A stretch of DNA of 6,335 bases from Gammaproteobacteria bacterium (GCA_013214885.1 JABSRS010000143.1:1-6335), one strand, 5' to 3'. Counted from the stretch's first letter, positions 1 to 6,335 are shown. Numbers and translations: made by a program. Notes: generated by a model not told the origin, from the sequence alone.

Positions 1-1663
1 TGTTTTTAACGTCTTGGTCGTCACAGACTAAGATTGGACATGCTTCATAGAAACTAGAAAACGCACCAGCAAGCTCAAATAAATAGCTACACATCACATG
101 TGGTAAGCCTTTGGCCGCAACGTTATTAACCGCATCATTAAATTGCATTAGTTTTTTACCTAATACTTTTTCTTGATCGCTGTTAAGGACTATCTTCCCT
201 TCAAGCTGATCTGGTGCGATACCTGCTTTGGCAAAAATACTTGAAACACGGGTATAAGCATAAAGTAGGTAAGGTGCGGTATTGCCTTCGAAACTCAACA
301 TGCTGTCAAAGCTAAAGATATAATCACTGGTACGGGTCTTCGATAAATCGGCGTATTTAACCGCAGAAATACCAACGACATCACCGATACTCTTTAATTC
401 TTGCTCGTCCATATCAGGATTTTTCTGCTTAACCAAATCATAAGCACGTTGCTGAGATTCGATGAGCAAGTCAGCTAACTTAGCGACATCGCCAGAGCGA
501 GTCTTAAATGGTTTGCCATCTTCACCCATCACTGTGCCAAACGCCATATGTTCTAGTGACATTGATTCGCTAGCAAAATTAGCTTTTTTGGCTAAAGTGA
601 AAATTTGTTGGAAGTGTAAGCTTTGGCGCGCATCAACAAAGTACAACACTCGGTCAACGTTTAAGACATTTTTACGGTAACGTATCGCAGCAAGATCGGT
701 TGTTGCATATAAGAAACCACCACCAGTCTTTTGGACGATAATTGGCAGAGGGTTGCCGTCTTTACCTTTAAACTGGTCTAAGAATACACATTGGGCACCG
801 TTGTCTTCTACTAGTAAGCCTTGCGCTTTTAGGTCAACCAGGACGGTTTGTAAGTCATCATTGTAAGAGCTTTCGGCCTTAACATCTTCACGCGTTAAGC
901 TAACACCCAACATGTCATAGGTTGCTTGACAGTGGTTTAATGAAATGTCGATAAACTGTTGCCATAACTCTTTGCAGTGAGCATCGCCAGATTGTAGTAA
1001 TACCACCAATTCACGGGCGCGGGTTGAAAATGTTTCATCGTCGTCGAAACATTTTTTAGCGGCACGGTAGAATTTTTCAAGGTTGTGTAATTCCATCGAA
1101 ATTTCACCACCTTGCTCTTTCAAGCGTTCCATGTAGGTTAGTAGCATCCCAAATTGAGTGCCCCAATCGCCGACATGGTTTTGGCGAATCACATGGTGAC
1201 CTAAAAACTCTAAGGTCCGAACAACACTGTCGCCAATAATCGCTGAACGCAAATGGCCAACGTGCATTTCTTTGGCTAGGTTTGGCGCGCTGTAATCAAC
1301 CACAATATTTTGCGGTTTTGTCGTTTTGCTAATGTTTAAATCGGCATCACTATAAGCGGCTTCTAATTGGTCGGTTAATGCGTTGTCAGCAACAAAAAAG
1401 TTAATAAAACCAGGACCCGCAATTTCAGTTTTTTCAATAATCGCTGATTGTGGTAAATGTTGGCAAATTAGCTGTGCCAATTCGCGTGGATTTTTGCCCG
1501 CAGGTTTTGCAGTCATCAAGGCTAGATTAGTAGCGAAGTCGCCATGAGATTTATCCTTGGTTCGGTCTACTTGAATGCGAGGTGCAGCGTCGCTAGGTAA
1601 AATACCTTGCTGCTTTAAAATTTCGACTGTTTGCTCAAGTAATTGCTGGATATTCTCTTTCAT
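1..1663 (-). CDS. argS: Arginyl-tRNA synthetase, C-terminal end cut by window edge
   Basis: Class I aminoacyl-tRNA synthetase that charges tRNA-Arg with arginine in the cytoplasm. The minus-strand frame stays open for 554 codons from the ATG at 1661-1663 to the window edge. The N-terminus ([11 protein letters not shown], then [16 protein letters not shown]) is the usual ArgRS additional domain. The HIGH-type signature is HVGH at residues 134-137, preceded by [16 protein letters not shown] is at 165-171. The KMSKS loop is replaced by FKTR (386-389), as is normal for this enzyme. [14 protein letters not shown] (459-472) leads into the C-terminal tRNA-binding domain. The family is about 577-581 residues, so roughly 25-29 residues lie outside the window. 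No frameshift was found. The start has no strong Shine-Dalgarno, but it matches the family N-terminus. priA lies 180 nt upstream on the same strand; co-transcription is possible. Confidence 0.97.
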   Translation of the reverse strand, partial: MKENIQQLLEQTVEILKQQGILPSDAAPRIQVDRTKDKSHGDFATNLALMTAKPAGKNPRELAQLICQHLPQSAIIEKTEIAGPGFINFFVADNALTDQLEAAYSDADLNISKTTKPQNIVVDYSAPNLAKEMHVGHLRSAIIGDSVVRTLEFLGHHVIRQNHVGDWGTQFGMLLTYMERLKEQGGEISMELHNLEKFYRAAKKCFDDDETFSTRARELVVLLQSGDAHCKELWQQFIDISLNHCQATYDMLGVSLTREDVKAESSYNDDLQTVLVDLKAQGLLVEDNGAQCVFLDQFKGKDGNPLPIIVQKTGGGFLYATTDLAAIRYRKNVLNVDRVLYFVDARQSLHFQQIFTLAKKANFASESMSLEHMAFGTVMGEDGKPFKTRSGDVAKLADLLIESQQRAYDLVKQKNPDMDEQELKSIGDVVGISAVKYADLSKTRTSDYIFSFDSMLSFEGNTAPYLLYAYTRVSSIFAKAGIAPDQLEGKIVLNSDQEKVLGKKLMQFNDAVNNVAAKGLPHVMCSYLFELAGAFSSFYEACPILVCDDQDVKN

Positions 1664-1843
1664 TAGGTTAATTCACCACTATGTTTAAATTTAAGGTCTA
1701 AAACTCGAAATCCTTACAGCTAGTAGGGTATTTCGGTTTTAGGTTACGCTTAAGTCTATCGCAATTATCCAGTGGTCACTAGCGGTTGATCGCGCATATT
1801 TTGAAATATTATGTGCTTTTTACGACTATATGAAGATAACGCG

Positions 1844-4069
1844 TTAAACCATGTCAATTGGGTCAACATCGAGCGACCAGCGGACGTGTCGATTGGATTT
1901 TGTTTTGGCTAATTGATCACTTAATGCCAGTAAAAATCGATGGAGCTGACTGCGCTTTGACGATTCAAAAATGACCTGCCACCGAAAGCGACCAGCACGT
2001 CGTTCCATCGGTGCTGGCATTGGGCCGATTTGTCGTACTGGAGTTTCCTTGCTACTTAATTGCACCAGTAATGGACCTGAGTGACGGTTTAGCTCGTTAA
2101 TGAACAGCTGAATGTGTTCATTACTGTGGGACTCTATTCTAATTAAACCCATGTGCCAAAAGGGTGGTAGTTGTGCCGCTTTGCGTTCGGCTAATGCTGC
2201 CTCAGTAAATGGCAGATAACCTTCCTTGCTCAGTCGTTGGAGTAATTGGTGTTCGGGATGATGAGATTGCAACACTACCTGGCCAGGTTTACTGGCACGA
2301 CCGGCGCGTCCAGCCACTTGCAAGTAAAGCTGGGCCAGTTTTTCATTGGCCCTAAAGTCGGCACTAAATAAGGCCCCATCAACATCTAATAATGCCACTA
2401 AGGTGACATTGGGAAAGTGATGTCCTTTAGCCAGCATTTGAGTGCCAATTAAGATCTGGAAATCGTTGTTATTAATGCCGGCGATTGATGCGTTTAATGC
2501 GCCCTTGCGCCGGGTGGAATCACGATCGATTCGCACGGTTTTATAGTCTGGAAATAACTCATTTAAGGTCACTTCGAGTTGTTCGGTGCCGACTCCTGCT
2601 GTCACTAGCTGAGTGCTGCCACAGTCAGGGCATTGGCGTGGTAAGGGATGTTGCGAGCCACAATGATGGCACTGAATATACTGGTAACGTTGGTGCACCG
2701 TGTAATGGGCGTCGCAGCGTTGACATTCGCCAAGCCAGCCACACTCATGGCATAACAATGCGGGGGCATAACCGCGGCGGTTTAAAAACAACATCACTTG
2801 ATTGCCCCGTTCGAGGTGATGTTTAATCAGTGCAAGTAACTGCGGCGACATCCCGCTTTTTAACGTTATTCCCTTGATATCAATAATTTGGTGGCTAGCT
2901 TCGCTGGCATTCGCAGCACGCTTGGTTAGATTAAGTAATTGATATTTTCCTGACTTGGCATTTTGCAATGTTTCTAGTGAGGGGGTAGCACTACCGAGTA
3001 CCAGTGGGATTTTCTCGAGGTGCGCTCGCACCACCGCTAAATCGCGCGCACTATATCTAAAGGTATCTTGTTGCTTAAAGGAGCTATCGTGTTCTTCATC
3101 GACAATAATAATCCCTGGTGCAATCATTGGGGTGAAAATAGCCGAACGGGTGCCGATAATAATGGCCGCCTGTCCAGATTGGGCTTTGAGCCAACCTTCG
3201 AGGCGTTCTTTGTCGTTGAGTGCTGAATGTAAAAATACAATCGGGACATTAAAGCGCTGTTGAAAACGTTGCAATGTTTGCGGGGTTAGCCCAATTTCTG
3301 GGACCAAGATTAATGCTTGCTTGCCTTGGCTAATCACCCGTTCAATCGCTTGGAGGTATACTTCGGTTTTGCCGCTGCCAGTGATCCCCAACAATAGACT
3401 GACTTGAAATTGATCGCTGTGATTAATCGCCGCGACACAAACTGCCTGTTCTTTATTTAAGGTGTGGCGGTCATCTTTATTGAGGTGTTGCTCGTTCCAG
3501 TGACACGCTGGCGGTAAATCTAGCGCCACCTGCTCAATCAGTTCTTTTTGCAGCAAGGTCTTTTGGGTCGCTGAACTAATGTCATGCTGGCGCAATTTCT
3601 CGGTGGTTAATTGTTGGCGCTGCTTAATCAATTCAAAGGCTTCAAGTTGTTTTTTAGCCCGCGCCAGTTTGATCAGATCAAAATCCTGACCAAATTCGGT
3701 TATCCGCCACACTAATGGCGGCGTTAGCGATGAACTTTCGCCTTTGCGTAATAACACAGGTAAGGCTTGCTGAAATATTTCACCTAACGAGTAAACGTAA
3801 TAGTCACTGGCCCAATTCAGCATTTTCCTAATGGATAAAGGTTGAATGGCTTGCTGATCAAGACTGGCAGTGATCGATTTGAACTTGCTGGTATTGATAT
3901 CGGCTGAATCGAGGTGGCCTGTAACCATCCCAATCAGTTGGCGACTGCCAAAAGGGATCGACACCCGACTACCAATGACTGGAAGTTCGATATGATCGGG
4001 GCAAAGATAGCTAAATTGTTTGCGAAGTGGGATCGGTAATGCAACTTCAACTAATTTGGCGTGCGACAT
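1844..4069 (-). CDS. priA: Primosomal protein N' (PriA), replication restart DNA helicase
   Basis: Superfamily 2 3'-5' DNA helicase that recognises stalled forks and D-loops and starts primosome assembly to reload DnaB. Numbered from the ATG at 4067-4069 it has 741 residues (E. coli about 732). The N-terminal DNA-binding domain starts SHAKLVEVALPIPL, which resembles other PriA N-termini. Visible motifs are Walker A GITGSGKT (228-235), Walker B DEEH (324-327), GSATPS (359-364), GTQMLAKGHHF (542-552) and the arginine-finger region GRAGR (587-591). Eight cysteines that bind two zinc ions lie between the helicase lobes at 440, 443, 449, 452, 467, 470, 480 and 483. An in-frame TTG four codons upstream (4079-4081) would give 745 residues; I prefer the ATG because it is the standard codon, fits the family N-terminus and has a weak GGA upstream. 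It is divergent from rpmE, an arrangement known from other gammaproteobacteria. Confidence 0.98.
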   Translation of the reverse strand: MSHAKLVEVALPIPLRKQFSYLCPDHIELPVIGSRVSIPFGSRQLIGMVTGHLDSADINTSKFKSITASLDQQAIQPLSIRKMLNWASDYYVYSLGEIFQQALPVLLRKGESSSLTPPLVWRITEFGQDFDLIKLARAKKQLEAFELIKQRQQLTTEKLRQHDISSATQKTLLQKELIEQVALDLPPACHWNEQHLNKDDRHTLNKEQAVCVAAINHSDQFQVSLLLGITGSGKTEVYLQAIERVISQGKQALILVPEIGLTPQTLQRFQQRFNVPIVFLHSALNDKERLEGWLKAQSGQAAIIIGTRSAIFTPMIAPGIIIVDEEHDSSFKQQDTFRYSARDLAVVRAHLEKIPLVLGSATPSLETLQNAKSGKYQLLNLTKRAANASEASHQIIDIKGITLKSGMSPQLLALIKHHLERGNQVMLFLNRRGYAPALLCHECGWLGECQRCDAHYTVHQRYQYIQCHHCGSQHPLPRQCPDCGSTQLVTAGVGTEQLEVTLNELFPDYKTVRIDRDSTRRKGALNASIAGINNNDFQILIGTQMLAKGHHFPNVTLVALLDVDGALFSADFRANEKLAQLYLQVAGRAGRASKPGQVVLQSHHPEHQLLQRLSKEGYLPFTEAALAERKAAQLPPFWHMGLIRIESHSNEHIQLFINELNRHSGPLLVQLSSKETPVRQIGPMPAPMERRAGRFRWQVIFESSKRSQLHRFLLALSDQLAKTKSNRHVRWSLDVDPIDMV

Positions 4070-4182
4070 GATTTCCAGCAAGATAATAAACGGTTAAGCT
4101 CAGTTTAATCTGCCTGTCTGCCAAATAGAAGTGGATTTTGTTGTTCAATTTCACTTTTTGTCGATCCGATTGCTCTTTTTTT

Positions 4183-4197
4183 AGCTAGGCGCTAGCT
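4183..4197. repeat. Perfect 6-3-6 palindrome between priA and rpmE
   Basis: AGCTAG-GCG-CTAGCT is a perfect inverted repeat of 15 bp in the divergent priA/rpmE region, about 20 bp upstream of the probable rpmE -10. A T-run precedes it on the plus strand, but none follows it on either strand, so it is not an intrinsic terminator. It could be an operator for an unidentified regulator or a chance palindrome. Only the symmetry is seen directly. Confidence 0.4.
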
Positions 4198-4210
4198 TAT
4201 TATAAGTTGC

Positions 4211-4221
4211 TGCTATATAAT
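4211..4221 (+). promoter_or_regulatory. Probable rpmE promoter (-10 region)
   Basis: TGCTATATAAT contains both an extended -10 (TG-C-TATATA, 4211-4219) and a perfect TATAAT (4216-4221). No good -35 hexamer lies 16-18 bp upstream, which suits an extended -10 promoter. Transcription would start near 4228, leaving a leader of about 95 nt before rpmE. A short hairpin (4260-4273, 5-bp stem) is visible in that leader. The start site is inferred. Confidence 0.45.
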
Positions 4222-4322
4222 CTGCGCCCTATTTTATGTTTTACAACCTCGTATGGTGTCTGGTCGTGACTAGCAATAGTTATGGATTTGATAGCGATGC
4301 GAATTAATTAGAGGTATTTCTA

Positions 4323-4538
4323 ATGCAACAAGGTATTCACCCAACATACACCGCAATGACAGCAACTTGTTCTTGTGGCAACGTGATCAACGTCGGTTCT
4401 ACAATCGGTAAAGATCTAGCACTTGACGTATGTGGCGCATGTCACCCGTTCTACACTGGTAAGCAAAAAGAAGTTTCATCAGGCGGACGTGTTGATCGCT
4501 TTAACAAGCGTTTCGGTTCTCTATCTGCTAAGAAGTAA
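4323..4538 (+). CDS. rpmE: 50S ribosomal protein L31, zinc-binding type
   Basis: Small basic protein of the large ribosomal subunit that contributes to the bridge with the 30S head. It has 71 residues, the usual size. It opens [20 protein letters not shown] and carries the four zinc-ligand cysteines of the C+ paralogue at 16, 18, 37 and 40 (CSC and CGAC). This separates it from the zinc-free YkgM-type L31 made under zinc limitation. The C-terminus ([14 protein letters not shown]) is typical. A GAGG Shine-Dalgarno at 4311-4314 sits 8 nt before the ATG. The gene is monocistronic: its own promoter lies upstream and a strong terminator follows about 20 nt after the stop. It is divergent from priA. 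Confidence 0.97.
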   Translation: MQQGIHPTYTAMTATCSCGNVINVGSTIGKDLALDVCGACHPFYTGKQKEVSSGGRVDRFNKRFGSLSAKK

Positions 4539-4558
4539 TTTTTCTTTAGCACAGAGCG

Positions 4559-4586
4559 AAAAAAGGCACCTTAGGGTGCCTTTTTT
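4559..4586 (+). terminator. Rho-independent terminator of rpmE
   Basis: GGCACC (4565-4570), loop TTAG, GGTGCC (4575-4580), then six T (4581-4586). Six A (4559-4564) can pair with the T-run and extend the stem to 12 bp, so it may also work on the minus strand. It starts 20 nt after the rpmE stop and separates rpmE from the downstream sod operon. Confidence 0.92.
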
Positions 4587-4736
4587 GATCTTAACGTCAG
4601 ACAATTAGCATCACCTGAAAAACCCAATCATTTAGACAGCCCCAGTCGTATTATTCCAATCCCCCCTTTACGCTACCAATTTCCAGGTCTATGTCACCGA
4701 TTTAATCTAATAGCTATAAGAAAGACCAAAACAGGC

Positions 4737-4765
4737 TTTACATGATAATGATTATCAGTTACAAA
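4737..4765 (+). promoter_or_regulatory. Predicted sigma70-type promoter of the Ni-SOD operon
   Basis: TTTACA (4737-4742, one mismatch to TTGACA) and TACAAA (4760-4765, two mismatches to TATAAT) are exactly 17 bp apart. Transcription would start near 4772, about 23 nt before the first start codon. The spacer is almost filled by a perfect Fur palindrome, and a second Fur-like box lies over the predicted start, so repression by blocking RNA polymerase is expected. The promoter is predicted from sequence only. Confidence 0.6.
4743..4757. promoter_or_regulatory. Fur box 1 (perfect 7-1-7 palindrome)
   Basis: TGATAAT-G-ATTATCA matches the 7-1-7 Fur operator consensus at every specified base and is a perfect inverted repeat. 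It fills the spacer between the -35 and -10 elements of the operon promoter. Fur with Fe(II) represses at such sites when iron is sufficient. A related FUR-family regulator (for example a nickel-responsive one) cannot be excluded from the site alone, but the match to classical Fur is exact. Confidence 0.88.
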
Positions 4766-4780
4766 TGGTAATCATTATTA
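4766..4780. promoter_or_regulatory. Fur box 2 (degenerate 7-1-7 site)
   Basis: TGGTAAT-C-ATTATTA differs from the TGATAAT-N-ATTATCA consensus at two positions. Its centre is 23 bp from that of box 1, so the two sites are tandem with an 8-bp gap. It covers the predicted transcription start (about 4772). Two boxes would allow a second Fur dimer to bind and give tighter repression. Confidence 0.75.
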
Positions 4781-4794
4781 TTTAGGTTGCACTT

Positions 4795-5223
4795 ATGGAA
4801 TCGTGGCAGACGTTAATCGCACGTGGCAATGAAAGCTTTAACCAACAAAACTGGATAGATGCTGAGAGTTTCTATTATCAAGCGGAGAGTATTATTGAGC
4901 AGCAATGGCAACAAGACTTAAATAACATTGAGTTATTGTTGGCTTGGGTCGCCAGTCTCCACAATCTGTCAAGCCTGTTTGAGGCTCAAGGTAAGGCGGA
5001 GTCCGCACTACGTTATCTTACCTTGCCACACTATCGTTTGCTGACCCTATACCAAGAATCGGCACTCAGTGAAGAAACCGAAATAATGATGCATCGCGCG
5101 ATTAAAGTGACGCTATTGCCATTACTCGAGTTTAGTAGCCGTTACCCTATTTGCAGTTCTTGTCTAGAACACCTGCAAGCCACCAAAGAATGGCTGTTAA
5201 GCCCTCAAAAAATACTACATTAA
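4795..5223 (+). CDS. Small TPR-like protein, first gene of the Ni-SOD operon
   Basis: A 142-residue, probably cytoplasmic, all-helical protein without signal peptide or membrane segment. Two tetratricopeptide-like helix pairs are visible: residues 4-37 (GNESFNQQNWIDAESFYYQA core) and about 48-82 (SLHNLSSLFEAQGKAESALRYL core). TPRs usually mediate protein-protein contacts. Near the C-terminus, PICSSCLEH gives C120-x2-C123-x2-H126, a possible metal or redox site. AGG at 4784-4786 lies 8 nt before the ATG. It is the gene closest to the two Fur boxes and is followed after 16 nt by the His-rich protein gene. It may belong with small gammaproteobacterial TPR-like proteins annotated DUF2753, but that is from memory and unverified. 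The function is unknown; a scaffold or metal-handling partner for Ni-SOD is only inferred from position. Confidence 0.85.
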   Translation: MESWQTLIARGNESFNQQNWIDAESFYYQAESIIEQQWQQDLNNIELLLAWVASLHNLSSLFEAQGKAESALRYLTLPHYRLLTLYQESALSEETEIMMHRAIKVTLLPLLEFSSRYPICSSCLEHLQATKEWLLSPQKILH

Positions 5224-5239
5224 TCCACTAGGAGTTGAG

Positions 5240-5458
5240 ATGAAATTCACTGTTATGAATAAGCTACTGCTGGCCGTATCGGCCTGCACATTTTCACAGA
5301 TCGCATGGTCACATCCAGGTCACAATCATGCTGATGCCAATGCGTCAATGATCCATTTACTTTGGTTGGCACCAATAGTGCTAGCTGCGGGCATCGCTTA
5401 TTACCGCGTTAATCAAAAACGTAAAGCCGCTGCGGCTAAGCAACAGGAACAATTGTAA
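5240..5458 (+). CDS. Small His-rich single-pass membrane protein in the Ni-SOD operon
   Basis: A 72-residue protein I cannot assign to a named family. Residues 1-24 look like a Sec signal peptide (K2 and K8, hydrophobic L9-W23, A-W-S before the predicted cut). The mature protein would start HPGHNHADA, with His at 25, 28 and 30 and another at 39. One membrane helix follows (about 38-55), then a basic tail (RVNQKRKAAAAKQQ), suggesting the His-rich end faces the periplasm. VSAC at 13-16 also fits a lipobox, but its hydrophobic stretch would be short. An HPGH start after signal cleavage resembles HupE/UreJ-type nickel permeases, although those have several membrane helices. AGGAG at 5230-5234 lies 5 nt before the ATG. 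The stop overlaps the sodN ATG by one base (TAATG), suggesting translational coupling. A role in nickel binding or delivery is inference. Confidence 0.85.
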   Translation: MKFTVMNKLLLAVSACTFSQIAWSHPGHNHADANASMIHLLWLAPIVLAAGIAYYRVNQKRKAAAAKQQEQL

Positions 5459-5967
5459 TGTTATTTAGTTTACTGAAAAAAATAGACCGCCGAGCTGCCG
5501 TGAAAACCGTATCAGCTCATTGTGATATTCCCTGTAAAATTTATGATCCGATTAGTGCCCAGCTTGCGGTGCTAACCATGATAAGACTGGTAGACTTGCT
5601 TGACGAGTTAACTCTCAAGGATAAATTAACCATCAAGGAACAGGCTCAGTTCGTACGCCTAGTCAGTGAAAAAGAAGAGCACGGACTCAAGCTTAAACGT
5701 GAAATAACCATTATTTGGGGCGACTATTTCAAGCAGCCACAACTGGATCAATTTCCTGAAATCCATCAACTAACTCATCAAATTATGCTTGCGGCATCAG
5801 CGGCCAAGCAGCATGTTGATCGCGAATTAACCCTTGAGTTGTTGGTTAAGGTAAATCGCTTTGCCGAGATATTCTGGACCACTAAGGGGGTTGAAACCTA
5901 CCAAGCCAATTCGCCATATCCACCAATGGCAGCGGTGACCTATCCAGTGCTAAATAAAATTTGCTAG
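5458..5967 (+). CDS. sodN: Nickel-type superoxide dismutase precursor
   Basis: Converts superoxide to oxygen and hydrogen peroxide with a Ni(II)/Ni(III) centre. The enzyme is a homohexamer of four-helix bundles in characterised cases. Residues 1-20 are a propeptide ending VSA. The mature protein would begin HCDIPCKIYDP, the nickel hook, with His1, Cys2, Cys6 and Tyr9 all present (precursor H21, C22, C26, Y29). Position 7 is Lys where Streptomyces has Gly. WGDYFKQP (87-94) with the following FPEIHQL, SAAK and IFW (138-140) match the Streptomyces enzyme as I remember it. The precursor is 169 residues; a 25-residue tail after TTKG (145-169, ending in Cys) exceeds the Streptomyces form. The propeptide has no hydrophobic core, so a cytoplasmic enzyme is likely. 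AGGA at 5445-5448 serves the ATG. sodX overlaps its stop. Confidence 0.97.
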   Translation: MLFSLLKKIDRRAAVKTVSAHCDIPCKIYDPISAQLAVLTMIRLVDLLDELTLKDKLTIKEQAQFVRLVSEKEEHGLKLKREITIIWGDYFKQPQLDQFPEIHQLTHQIMLAASAAKQHVDRELTLELLVKVNRFAEIFWTTKGVETYQANSPYPPMAAVTYPVLNKIC

Positions 5968-6254
5968 GATTTAAATTGTGTCGTGCCGTTGGAAACAGCA
6001 TGGCACCTACCATTGTCGATGGTAGTTTTCTGGTTTTACATTGCTGGCTGCGAATTAAGGTCGGTAGTGTGGTCTTTGTCGAACATCCTAATTACGGCGA
6101 TATTGTGAAACGAGTCGCCAGTATCTCTGATCTAGGAATGCTAACCCTGCGAGGCGATGATCCCGCGAGTATCAGCGAACAGCAGATCGGGCTATGTGAT
6201 AAGGCGTGGCTGGTTGGTACCATTATCAAAATTATTAAACCACCGCGCGGATAA
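5961..6254 (+). CDS. sodX: Nickel superoxide dismutase maturation protease (S24/S26 family)
   Basis: Serine-lysine peptidase related to signal peptidase I and LexA, expected to cut the SodN propeptide before His21. From the TTG at 5961 it has 97 residues. The catalytic Ser is S13 in GNSMAPT, and the general-base Lys is K50 in GDIVKRV. LTLRGDDP (about 61-68) is a further family motif. There is no membrane segment, unlike true signal peptidases, which fits a cytoplasmic substrate. No ATG precedes the active site. The frame is closed by a TAA at 5955-5957, so the start must be TTG 5961 (7-nt overlap with sodN, keeps GFKL before the first strand) or TTG 5976 (92 residues, better Shine-Dalgarno). 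Family assignment is strong; the exact start is open. Confidence 0.9.
   Translation: MLGFKLCRAVGNSMAPTIVDGSFLVLHCWLRIKVGSVVFVEHPNYGDIVKRVASISDLGMLTLRGDDPASISEQQIGLCDKAWLVGTIIKIIKPPRG
5966..5969 (+). promoter_or_regulatory. Ribosome binding site supporting the alternative sodX start
   Basis: AGGA overlaps the sodN stop codon and lies 6 nt before the TTG at 5976-5978. The TTG at 5961 has no purine-rich site at a suitable distance. This favours 5976 on ribosome-binding grounds, while the peptide context favours 5961. Confidence 0.4.
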
Positions 6255-6335
6255 AAGCTCAGTAATTTACCATCTGTTGGTGACCTCTTGATTGGGTGAT
6301 ATTTGAATTTGTCTTTTAAGCTACTAGTATTAAAG

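Noticed and set aside
462..680. Plus-strand open frame of 72 codons
   Set aside because: Antisense to argS; shadow of a strongly supported gene.
1792..1821. Hairpin (GCGCATA / TATGTGC) followed by five T on the plus strand
   Set aside because: The stem is AT-rich with one G-T pair, and the T-run is on the strand opposite to priA and argS, so it cannot terminate priA. No plus-strand gene ends here.
1664..1843. Possible argS promoter (TTGCGA, 17 bp, TAAAAC on the minus strand)
   Set aside because: Both hexamers have two mismatches to consensus; this is too weak to call in an AT-rich gap.
2485..2826. Plus-strand open frame of 113 codons
   Set aside because: It lies wholly antisense to the zinc-binding/helicase part of priA, and its translation resembles no protein family; it is a shadow frame.
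2955..3263. Plus-strand open frame of 102 codons
   Set aside because: Antisense to the priA helicase core, with no supporting ribosome binding site or family features.
4423..4608. Second plus-strand frame of 61 codons overlapping rpmE
   Set aside because: It overlaps rpmE in another frame and runs through the rpmE terminator hairpin, so it is not a plausible gene.
5458..5517. Possible Tat signal (RR at residues 11-12) at the SodN N-terminus
   Set aside because: There is no hydrophobic core between the arginines and the mature His; the segment fits the usual Ni-SOD propeptide removed by SodX.
6092..6335. Minus-strand frame open from the right edge, stopping at 6092-6094
   Set aside because: It could be the tail of a convergent gene, but about 160 of its bases are antisense to sodX and the translation shows no recognisable motif. 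Chance openness over the short intergenic part is likely. Sequence beyond the edge would decide.

Overview
The window looks like a marine gammaproteobacterial chromosome, probably of the Alteromonadales (Shewanella/Colwellia-like). The evidence is the conserved housekeeping block argS-priA-rpmE, whose ArgRS, PriA and L31 sequences read like that group, and a moderately AT-rich base composition. The genus cannot be fixed from the sequence alone.

Left part (1-4069, minus strand): argS (arginyl-tRNA synthetase, its last C-terminal residues cut off by the window edge) and, upstream of it, priA (primosomal helicase for replication restart). They are separated by 180 bases (1664-1843) that hold no gene and no convincing terminator, so read-through from priA into argS is possible. 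From 4070 to 4322 lies a divergent promoter region with a 15-bp palindrome and a likely rpmE promoter. rpmE (zinc-type ribosomal protein L31) follows on the plus strand and ends in a strong intrinsic terminator (4559-4586). The stretch 4587-4736 holds nothing I can recognise.

Right part (4737-6254, plus strand): a compact four-gene operon for nickel superoxide dismutase. A sigma70-like promoter has a perfect 7-1-7 Fur palindrome in its spacer and a second, slightly degenerate Fur box over the predicted transcription start. The genes are a small TPR-like protein with a C-x2-C-x2-H motif, a signal-bearing single-pass protein whose predicted mature N-terminus is His-rich (HPGHNH), sodN (Ni-SOD with an intact HCDIPC nickel hook) and sodX (the protease expected to expose that hook). 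Gaps are 16 nt, then 1-nt and 7-nt overlaps, so the four are almost certainly co-transcribed.

Working model: when iron is scarce Fur releases the operon, and the cell makes an iron-independent SOD. SodX removes the 20-residue propeptide so that His1, Cys2 and Cys6 can bind nickel. The two leading genes have no assigned function; their position and His/Cys motifs make them candidates for nickel handling or Ni-SOD maturation. This is the least described part of the window. The last 81 bases (6255-6335) show no supported gene or terminator.
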